Part shown: one piece after another, positions 9,118 to 15,780 of the stretch
How positions within the stretch are numbered: the first letter of the stretch is position 1
How the letters are laid out: the number at the start of each line of letters is the position of its first letter
Source of the DNA: Streptomyces cavernicola
GTDB taxonomy: Bacteria; Actinomycetota; Actinomycetes; Streptomycetales; Streptomycetaceae
Length of the DNA: 64,000 nt
Direction of reading: 5' to 3'
Assembly: GCF_029968035.1 (NCBI RefSeq)
Contig: NZ_JASCIQ010000003.1
Span: 1 to 64,000 of the forward strand
Notes under the pieces: generated by a model
Seen by the model: the letters and a program-made list of their open reading frames with translations, nothing else
What the model was told of the DNA's origin: nothing
Database searches by the model: none
Translations under genes and position numbers: made by a program

Positions 9118-9173
9118 CTCTATAGGTGTCCTTATGGGTGCCGGTCTCTATGGGTGTCCTTATAGGTGCCGGG
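9118..9173. repeat. two tandem 28-bp repeats upstream of hrpB
   Basis: Units 9118-9145 and 9146-9173 match at 25 of 28 positions. Both read CTCTATRGGTGTCCTTATRG and then GTGCCGGK; the first two differences are A/G swaps that exchange ATAGG and ATGGG. They lie in the short gap between the methyltransferase stop and the likely hrpB start. Confidence 0.85.
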
Positions 9174-9197
9174 TGGGTGTCCGGGACACTGGTGGGC

Positions 9198-11705
9198 GTG
9201 ATCCGCAGTGACGTCCTGGAGCAGTTGCCCGTACGGCAGGCCGTGCCCGCGTTGCGGGCCGCCCTGGAGGGGGCGGGTGCCGCGGTGCTGTGCGCGCCGC
9301 CCGGCACCGGCAAGACGACCTTGGTCCCGCTGGAGCTCGCCGGGCTGCTCGACGGGTCCGTGCCGCGCCGTGTGGTGGTGGCCGAGCCGCGGCGGATCGC
9401 CGCGCGGGCGGCGGCGCGGCGGATGGCGTGGCTGCTCGGCGAGAAGGTCGGCGCGAGCGTGGGGTTCACGGTGCGCGGAGAGCGCGTCGTCGGGCCGCAC
9501 ACGCGCGTGGAGGTGGTCACGACCGGTGTGCTCCTTCAGCGCCTGCAGCGGGACCAGGAGCTGACCGGCGTCGACGTGGTGATCCTCGACGAGTGTCACG
9601 AGCGGCATCTGGACGCGGACACGGTGGCGGCGTTCCTGCTCGACGTGCGGGCGGCGCTGCGGCCGGAGCTGCAGCTGGTGGCGGCCTCGGCGACGACGGA
9701 CGCGGAGGGCTGGGCTCGGTTGCTCGGCGGGGCGCGGGTGGTCGAGGCTCAGGGGGTCGCGTACCCGGTGGACGTGGTGTGGGCGCCGCCCGCGCGTCCG
9801 GTACGGCCTCCTCATGGGATGCGGGTCGATCCGGCACTGCTTTCTCATGTGGCCGCGGTGGTGCGGCGGGCGTTGGCGGAGCGGGACGGGGATGTGCTGT
9901 GTTTCCTGCCCGGTGTCGGTGAGATCGCGCGCGTGGCGGGGCAGTTGGGGGATCTGGGCGGCGTCGAGGTGCTGCAGGTGCACGGGCGGGCGCCGGCCGC
10001 GGTGCAGGACGCGGTGCTCGCGCCGGGTTCGGGGCGCCGGGTGGTGCTGGCCACGGCGGTCGCGGAGTCGTCGCTTACGGTGCCGGGCGTGCGGGTCGTC
10101 GTGGACTCGGGGCTTGCGCGCGAACCGCGTACCGATCACGCGCGGGGGTTGAGTGCGCTGACGACGGTGCGGGCCTCGCAGGCGGCGGGGCGGCAGCGGG
10201 CGGGGCGGGCCGGGCGTGAGGCGCCGGGTGCGGTGTACCGGTGCTGGGCGGAGGCGGAGCAGGGGCGGCTGCCGCGCTTTCCCGCGCCGGAGATCAAGGT
10301 GGCCGACCTGGCGGCGTTCGCGCTGCAGGCGGCGTGCTGGGGCGATCCGGAGGCGTCGGGCCTCGCGCTGCTCGACGCGCCGCCGGCCGGGGCGATGGCG
10401 GCCGCGCGTGAGGTGCTGACGGCGCTCGGGGCGTTGGACTCGGACACCGGTCGGGTGACCGGACGGGGCGTGCGCATGGCCCGGTCGGGGCTGCATCCGC
10501 GGCTCGCGCGGGCGCTGCTCGACGGGGCGGCGGAGGTGGGCGCGCGCGCCGCGGCCGAGGTGGTGGCGCTGTTGAGCGAGGAGCCGCCGCGCGAGTACGG
10601 GGACGACGTGGCGGCGGCGCTGCGGTCCGCGCGGCGCGGTGGCGACGCGTACGGGGCGCGCTGGCGGCAGGAGGTGCGGCGGCTCACGTCGGCGGTCGGG
10701 GAGCAGCGGGGGCGTGGGGCGTCGCTCGGGGACGACGGGGTGTGCGGGCTCGTCGCGTCGCTCGCGTTCCCGGAGCGGGTCGCACGCGCGCGTGGTGACG
10801 GCACGTTCCTGATGGCGTCGGGCACGGCGGCGGCGACGGGTCCTGGTTCGCCGCTGCATGCGGCGCCCTGGCTGGCCGTGGCGGTGGCGGACCGTCCGGT
10901 GGGCTCGGCGCACGCGCGCGTGCGGCTCGGCGCGGTGGTGGACGAGGAGACGGCGCTACGGGCTGCCGGGCCGCTGCGTTCCGCGGGCGAGGAGGTCGCC
11001 TGGGTGGACGGTGACGTGGTCGCGCGGAGCGTGCAGCGGGTGGGCGCCGTGGAGTTGGCGGTGCGCCCGCTCAGGGACGCCGATCCCGCCCTGGTCCGGG
11101 ACGCCCTGTTGACGGGGCTGCGCGAGGAGGGCACCGGGCTGCTCAAGTGGTCGGCCGACGCACGGGAGTTGCGCCGCCGCCTGGCGTTCCTGCACCTGCA
11201 TCTGGGGGCACCCTGGCCCGACGTATCGGAAAACGCCCTCTACGCGCGCGTGGAGGAGTGGTTGGAGCCGGAGCTGTCGAAGGCGCGCAGGCGGGCGGAT
11301 CTGGGCCGGGTCGACGCGGGCCAGTGCCTGAACCGGCTGTTGCCGTGGGCGGGCGGGGAGGCCGCGCGCCTGGACGAGCTGGCGCCGGAGCGCCTGGAGG
11401 TACCGAGCGGTTCGCGGATCCGGGTGGACTACTCGGATCCCGAACAGCCCGTTCTGGCGGTCAAGTTGCAGGAGATGTTCGGCCTTGCGCGGACGCCTGC
11501 GCTGGCGGGGGTTCCGGTTCTGGCGCATCTGCTCTCCCCCGCCGGCCGGCCCGCGGCGGTGACCGCGGACCTGGCGTCGTTCTGGCGGGACGGCTATCGG
11601 GGCGTACGGGCGGAGCTGCGTGGCCGCTATCCGAAGCACCCGTGGCCGGAGGACCCGGCGACGGCGGAGCCGACCCGGCACACGAACGCACGGCTCAGGC
11701 GCTGA
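9198..11705 (+). CDS. hrpB: ATP-dependent helicase HrpB
   Basis: An 835-residue DEAH/RHA-family helicase. Walker A is APPGTGKTT, motif II is VILDECHERHLD (DECH), motif III is AASATT, and the C-terminal helicase lobe contains TAVAESSLTVPGV and QRAGRAGR. These are followed by the HrpB-specific C-terminal region with LPWAGGEAARLDEL and the terminal RGRYPKHPWPEDPATAEPT. HrpB is widespread in bacteria; its RNA or RNP substrate is not well defined. The GTG at 9198 begins IRSDVLEQLPVRQ as in homologues; starts further upstream fall inside the tandem repeats and have no ribosome site. It ends 20 bp from the convergent DUF3068 gene. Confidence 0.95.
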   Translation: MIRSDVLEQLPVRQAVPALRAALEGAGAAVLCAPPGTGKTTLVPLELAGLLDGSVPRRVVVAEPRRIAARAAARRMAWLLGEKVGASVGFTVRGERVVGPHTRVEVVTTGVLLQRLQRDQELTGVDVVILDECHERHLDADTVAAFLLDVRAALRPELQLVAASATTDAEGWARLLGGARVVEAQGVAYPVDVVWAPPARPVRPPHGMRVDPALLSHVAAVVRRALAERDGDVLCFLPGVGEIARVAGQLGDLGGVEVLQVHGRAPAAVQDAVLAPGSGRRVVLATAVAESSLTVPGVRVVVDSGLAREPRTDHARGLSALTTVRASQAAGRQRAGRAGREAPGAVYRCWAEAEQGRLPRFPAPEIKVADLAAFALQAACWGDPEASGLALLDAPPAGAMAAAREVLTALGALDSDTGRVTGRGVRMARSGLHPRLARALLDGAAEVGARAAAEVVALLSEEPPREYGDDVAAALRSARRGGDAYGARWRQEVRRLTSAVGEQRGRGASLGDDGVCGLVASLAFPERVARARGDGTFLMASGTAAATGPGSPLHAAPWLAVAVADRPVGSAHARVRLGAVVDEETALRAAGPLRSAGEEVAWVDGDVVARSVQRVGAVELAVRPLRDADPALVRDALLTGLREEGTGLLKWSADARELRRRLAFLHLHLGAPWPDVSENALYARVEEWLEPELSKARRRADLGRVDAGQCLNRLLPWAGGEAARLDELAPERLEVPSGSRIRVDYSDPEQPVLAVKLQEMFGLARTPALAGVPVLAHLLSPAGRPAAVTADLASFWRDGYRGVRAELRGRYPKHPWPEDPATAEPTRHTNARLRR

Positions 11706-11725
11706 TCGCGTGCGGGTCGCGGCCC

Positions 11726-12724
11726 TTAGGCGTTGACGGGTTCCGGCTCCGGAGCGGATTCCGCTTCCGGTTCGCCGGGCCTGCGGCTGCGGGCCTCCAG
11801 GACGAGGGCCAGGGTCAGCAGGGCGGCGCCGAGGCCGAGGAAGCCCCAGGGCAGGTAGCTGGTGAGGAGCAGGACGAGGACGCGCTGGGACTTGACGAGG
11901 TCGACGGTGTAGTCGATGTAGTCCTCGCGGATCTTGGCGTGGCCGGCGAAGGCGGTGACCTTGTCGCGGCCGCTGCCCTCCAGGAGGGTGCCGCCGCGCA
12001 TCTCCTCCTTGTGGATCTCCTCGCCGTACACGGGTGCTCCGGTGGTCGGTTCGACCCAGAACCTGCGGACGGTCGTGTACCAGAACTTCGTGCCGGTCTT
12101 GCGTACCGAGTCCGGCGTGATGCCCTTCACGGGAAGGGTGTTGGGGACCTCGACCTCGGTCCACGGGACGGTCTGCTCGAAGTAGTAGACCTCGACGCCG
12201 CGGAAGTCCCGGGTGCCCTTGTAGTGGATAGGCGCGGACTTGTTGGCGCGAGCGTCGTAGTACTGGTAGTCCCGCTTCTCGGTCAGGAAAGGCCACTTGA
12301 ACTCGATGCCGTCGCGTTTGACGGCCCGCCCGTCGACCATCTCGCCCTTGGCGTTGACCGGTTCCGAGGAGTGGGCGTCGAAGATGTAGCGCTCGGGAAT
12401 CTGGGAGACCATCTTGCCGTCGGGGCCCACGACGTGGACGAGCGCGTCCCAGACGACGACGTCCTTGCCGACCTTCTTCTCGATCTTCTCGGACTCCTCG
12501 ACGTTGCCCTTGAGGGTCTGCACGATGGTGAGTTTGTCGACCTTCTTGGGCTGCATCGTGCCGTAGTCGATGAGCGTCGCGGGCTTCACCTCCAGGACCA
12601 TCTCCTGGTACTGGCTCGGCGGGATCTTCGCCAGGCGCGGGAAGGCGTAGAACCGCATCAGGGGGGACAGGGCCGTGAAGAACACGGCGAACGCGAGCAG
12701 TACGAGGCCGGCCTTGCGGCGCAT
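11726..12724 (-). CDS. DUF3068 domain protein
   Basis: A 332-residue membrane-anchored protein of the DUF3068 family, best known from porin-like PorA discussions in actinobacteria; its role in Streptomyces is not established. There is one hydrophobic segment at the N-terminus (AGLVLLAFAVFFTALSPL) and one near the C-terminus (LLLTSYLPWGFLGLGAALLT). Between lies a large extracytoplasmic domain, then a short Pro/Glu-rich cytoplasmic tail. The ATG at 12724 follows GGGAGGG. It begins 11 bp after the SPW_0924 gene and is probably cotranscribed with it. Confidence 0.88.
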   Translation of the reverse strand: MRRKAGLVLLAFAVFFTALSPLMRFYAFPRLAKIPPSQYQEMVLEVKPATLIDYGTMQPKKVDKLTIVQTLKGNVEESEKIEKKVGKDVVVWDALVHVVGPDGKMVSQIPERYIFDAHSSEPVNAKGEMVDGRAVKRDGIEFKWPFLTEKRDYQYYDARANKSAPIHYKGTRDFRGVEVYYFEQTVPWTEVEVPNTLPVKGITPDSVRKTGTKFWYTTVRRFWVEPTTGAPVYGEEIHKEEMRGGTLLEGSGRDKVTAFAGHAKIREDYIDYTVDLVKSQRVLVLLLTSYLPWGFLGLGAALLTLALVLEARSRRPGEPEAESAPEPEPVNA

Positions 12725-12735
12725 CGCGGCCCTCC

Positions 12736-12870
12736 CTACGGGTGGTCGGGGACAGTGGTGAGCAACGGCTTCGGCGAGGTCTCGCCCGGTGGCGCGCCGA
12801 CGGCGGTGATGGTGAAGACCAGCGCGAGTGCGGCGACGAGGCCGATGCCGGCGGAGATCAGGGCACGCAT
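12736..12870 (-). CDS. SPW_0924 family small protein
   Basis: A 44-residue peptide that I recognise as the Streptomyces SPW_0924 family. It consists of one hydrophobic helix (LISAGIGLVAALALVFTITA) and a short conserved tail ending GETSPKPLLTTVPDHP. The ATG at 12870 follows GGGAGG. It is probably a single-pass membrane or exported peptide of unknown function. It directly precedes the DUF3068 gene and likely shares its transcript. Confidence 0.8.
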   Translation of the reverse strand: MRALISAGIGLVAALALVFTITAVGAPPGETSPKPLLTTVPDHP

Positions 12871-12991
12871 GCTCGGCCTCCCGTGGTGGTGGCCAGGCCG
12901 GCCGGAACCGCCGACCTGACATGGCGTCAGGGCGGGCACCGTAGCAACGCGGCCGTGAGATGAGAACACGTTTCACCGACAGGACATGACA

Positions 12992-13024
12992 CCGCCCCCG
13001 GGCCCGATGGGGGCACGGGGGCGG
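12992..13024 (-). terminator. hairpin downstream of the lytic transglycosylase gene
   Basis: A 9-bp perfect stem (CCGCCCCCG with CGGGGGCGG) closes a 15-nt loop, 84 bp past the stop. There is no T-run, so it is a likely rather than certain terminator. Confidence 0.45.
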
Positions 13025-13048
13025 AACGATCGGCTCCGTCGGGTAGGT

Positions 13049-13084
13049 GGGCTCCCGGAGGTACGCGGGCTCCGAGAGGTACGC
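13049..13084. repeat. 18-bp tandem duplication
   Basis: GGGCTCCCGGAGGTACGC (13049-13066) is followed at once by GGGCTCCGAGAGGTACGC (13067-13084), with two differences. A decayed third unit may precede it (CGGCTCCGTCGGGTAG). It lies between the hairpin and the transglycosylase stop. Confidence 0.7.
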
Positions 13085-13107
13085 GCGGCGGCCGGGGCCG
13101 GTCGAAG

Positions 13108-14946
13108 TCAGGAGACCTTGAGCTCCACGGTGACGCTGCCGCCGCCGACCGCCGCGATCCGCAGCAGGTACGTGCCCTGGCTGCCGTCGGCGTAGATCTT
13201 CGGGAGCTGCAGGACGCCGTTCGCGTCGGTCTTGAGGCCCTTGAGCGTACGGATCACGTTGCCGTCCGCGTCCTTGAAGTACGGGCCCTTGTCGTTGACG
13301 CTCGGGTCCTCCGCCGACTTGATCATCGTCGCGGTGACCTCGACCCCGGCCGCCGCCTCCCCGTTGTAGGTGGCCTTGACCTCGACGGGCGCCGTGTACT
13401 CGGCGCCGGACGCGCAGCTCATCTCCTGGTCGCCGACGCGGGACAGGGAGTCGGCCTGCCGTGCGGTGACCTTCGCGGTGTGGTCGACGGGGTCCAGGCT
13501 GCGGCCGACGACCTTGGCGCGGACGGTGAACTCGCCGGTCTTCTCGCCCGCCTTGAGCTCGGGCGCGACCGCCTTGCCGCCGCTGTCCGTGGTGACGTTC
13601 GCGGCGGTGGCGCCGCCCGCGAAGCGGCTGTCGGTCTCGCCGACGATCTCGAACCGCACCTCCACGCCTGCGACGCCTGCGCCGTCCGCGCCGTGCGCGC
13701 GTACGGTCGGCCGGGCCGCGAAGGTCTCGCCCGCGGTGGCGGTCAGCTCGCCGGTGCCCGCGTCCGCGAGCTTCGCGACCCGGTCCTCGGGGGCGGGGGT
13801 CGGGGTCGGCGTGGGTGTGGGGGTCGGACTGGGGGTTTCGCTGCCGCCGCCGCCCGTGCTGGGTTCGGAGGGGCTGGTTCCGGTGGAGCCGTCGGTTCCG
13901 TCGCCACCGTCGGAGTCGCCCGAGCCGCTCGGGCTCTCCGAGCCGTCCGAGCCATCGGATCCGTCGGATCCGTCGGATCCGTCGGATCCGTCGGTCGAAC
14001 CAGGGTCACTGGAGTTCGTTCCGGAGCCGGATTCCGGGCCCTTGTTCCCAGAGCCCGTGTTCCCGGACCCCGCGCCCGTCGAGCCCCTGCCGTCGCCCGA
14101 ACTTCCGGTTCCGGCACCGGACTTGGCGTCGTCGTCGCTGCGGTTGACGGGCAGCACTCCGGTGCCGTCGGGGATCTCGTGGGTGCCCTTGCGGTAGTAC
14201 TCCAGCCACGACAGGACCGTACGCAGATAGTGCTGCGAGTGGTTGTAGCTGAGGATCGCCTGGTGCAGGCCGGACCGGGTGGACAGGTCGCGGTCGCCCG
14301 CGCAGAGGTAGCGGCCGGCGGCGAGGGCCGCGTCGTAGATGTTGTTGGGGTCCTTCTTGCCGTCGGCGTTGCCGTCCTGCGCCCAGGTCGCCCAGGTGGA
14401 GGGGATGAACTGCATCGGTCCCACGGCCCGGTCGTGCGTGGTGTCGCGGTCGTAGGAACCGCCGTCGGTGTCGCGGATGTTCGCGAAGCCGACGCCGTTG
14501 AGCGGGGGGCCGAGGATCGGCTTGAGCGTGGTGCCGTCGGCGTTGACGCGGCCGCCGCGCGCCTGCCCGGACTCCACCTTGCCGATGGCGGCGAGGAGTT
14601 GCCACGGCAGCCGGCAGCCGGGCTTGCTCTCGCGCAGCGCCGCCTCGGCCTTCTTGTAGGCGTCGAGGACGGTCGCGGGTATCCCGGCCTCCGCTTCGCC
14701 GGTGTTCCCCTGCTCGTCGCCGTCACCCGGCGGGATCGGGCTGTCGAGGGGCGGAAGGTCCGTGTAGTACGGGGAGTTGCCGGTCGCGGAGTCGTCCGCG
14801 GGCGAGGTGGACTCGGTGGTCTTGCGGCCCTGCGGTGTGTCGGTGATGCCCGGGGCCTGCGACGCGGAGAGCGCCGCCACCGCCGCCGCGGCCACCGCCG
14901 CGCTCACCGCTGTCTTGCGCAGCCGTCGGCCGTGCAGCGCTGCCAT
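13108..14946 (-). CDS. secreted lytic transglycosylase with Ig-like C-terminal region
   Basis: A 612-residue exported murein enzyme. Residues 1-30 are a signal peptide. An SLT_2-type lytic transglycosylase domain spans about 95-245. The catalytic Glu is in IGKVESGQA, and the family motifs GPMQFIPSTWATWAQDGNAD and NNIYDAALAAGRYLC follow. Such enzymes cleave the MurNAc-GlcNAc bond to give 1,6-anhydroMurNAc. A roughly 120-residue Ser/Asp/Gly-rich linker comes next, with a 9-bp tandem repeat and a Thr/Pro run. The last 220 residues look like one or two Ig-like (invasin-type) domains that could hold the enzyme in the wall. It is larger than the usual 250-350-residue streptomycete relatives. Confidence 0.9.
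   Translation of the reverse strand: MAALHGRRLRKTAVSAAVAAAAVAALSASQAPGITDTPQGRKTTESTSPADDSATGNSPYYTDLPPLDSPIPPGDGDEQGNTGEAEAGIPATVLDAYKKAEAALRESKPGCRLPWQLLAAIGKVESGQARGGRVNADGTTLKPILGPPLNGVGFANIRDTDGGSYDRDTTHDRAVGPMQFIPSTWATWAQDGNADGKKDPNNIYDAALAAGRYLCAGDRDLSTRSGLHQAILSYNHSQHYLRTVLSWLEYYRKGTHEIPDGTGVLPVNRSDDDAKSGAGTGSSGDGRGSTGAGSGNTGSGNKGPESGSGTNSSDPGSTDGSDGSDGSDGSDGSDGSESPSGSGDSDGGDGTDGSTGTSPSEPSTGGGGSETPSPTPTPTPTPTPAPEDRVAKLADAGTGELTATAGETFAARPTVRAHGADGAGVAGVEVRFEIVGETDSRFAGGATAANVTTDSGGKAVAPELKAGEKTGEFTVRAKVVGRSLDPVDHTAKVTARQADSLSRVGDQEMSCASGAEYTAPVEVKATYNGEAAAGVEVTATMIKSAEDPSVNDKGPYFKDADGNVIRTLKGLKTDANGVLQLPKIYADGSQGTYLLRIAAVGGGSVTVELKVS
13957..13992. repeat. 9-bp coding microsatellite
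   Basis: Four perfect copies of GGATCCGTC, plus degenerate units before them, encode a run of Asp-Gly-Ser on the minus strand in the linker of the lytic transglycosylase. The unit is a multiple of three, so copy number can vary without a frameshift. Confidence 0.9.
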
Positions 14947-15115
14947 ACGTCTGACCCCTCCCGGTCGTGAGCGCGCGCACTCCCCAGCGCGCTGACGCAG
15001 GCGACCCTACGGCAACTTCCCGCGCACAGACACCCGTTCCCAACCGCTTTTCACCGCTTGACCACAGGCCGTTCCGGCGCCGTTCCGTACGGAGGGGCCC
15101 GGCTCGCGGAGTCGT

Positions 15116-15523
15116 CTAGGCGCGCGTCAGACGGCGTCCCAGCTCCTGGGCCCGTCGCAGCACGGACTCGACGAGCAGGGGGCGGGGCGGGCCGGTGGCG
15201 GCGTGGCGGTGTCCGCCGCCTTCGAGCGCGCACCACAGCACGCTCTCGTCCTCGGGCACCGGTGCCGGCTCGGGGCTCTGGGGTCCGTACGACGACGCCG
15301 CCCGCACGTCGGGGGACGTACGGGCGGCGAGGGCGGGCGATGCGGCGGTGCGGCAGGTCGCGGCGCGACGTGCGCGCCGGTCCTCGGCGCGTGCCGCGAG
15401 CGCGGATATCGGCACGAGCAGGACGGGGACCGTGGCGGCGAGTGCGACCGCGCGGCGCTGGTGGCTGACCATGTCCGCCACGTTGCCGCCTGCCGCGGGC
15501 CACGGCACGGGCACGGCGGCCAT
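15116..15523 (-). CDS. hypothetical protein with one membrane segment
   Basis: A 135-residue basic protein. A hydrophobic segment (VALAATVPVLLVPISALAAR) at about residues 25-45 could be a signal peptide or an anchor. The remainder is Arg/Ala-rich with a Cys in TCRTAA and another in VLWCALEGGGHRH. No family is recognised. The ATG at 15523 has only a weak ribosome site; the ATG at 15472 is an alternative that would bring the hydrophobic segment to the N-terminus. Codon use supports it over overlapping frames. Confidence 0.5.
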   Translation of the reverse strand: MAAVPVPWPAAGGNVADMVSHQRRAVALAATVPVLLVPISALAARAEDRRARRAATCRTAASPALAARTSPDVRAASSYGPQSPEPAPVPEDESVLWCALEGGGHRHAATGPPRPLLVESVLRRAQELGRRLTRA

Positions 15524-15589
15524 ACGGGTACGCGACCTGCGGTGACGGGCTTGCGGGGAGGGGCTGAAGGACGCGGGGCCGGTGGAAGC

Positions 15590-15700
15590 GGGGCCGGGCG
15601 ACGGAGGCCCAAGGGACGCGAGACCCGGGAACGCGAGACGCAGGGACGCAGGGACGCGAGACCCGGTGACGCGCGGCCGAGCGACGCGCGGCGGCGGGGC
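15590..15700. repeat. degenerate GGGACGCGA-type repeat tract
   Basis: The 257-bp gap between polA and the hypothetical gene contains a purine-rich array. GGGACGCGAGACCCGG occurs at about 15613 and again at 15651, with shorter GGGACGCA and GAACGCGAGACG units between. I see no gene here. Confidence 0.6.
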
Positions 15701-15780
15701 TCGGGGCCGCCCCGAACCTCAACCCCGAGGCCGCAGCCCGCCCCGCGCCCCGTCCCGTACGTCTCAGCGCAGCGCAGCGC

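Noticed and set aside
15590..15700. CRISPR-like array in the repeat tract next to polA
   Set aside because: The units are 8-16 bp, degenerate and adjacent, with no unique spacers of constant length.
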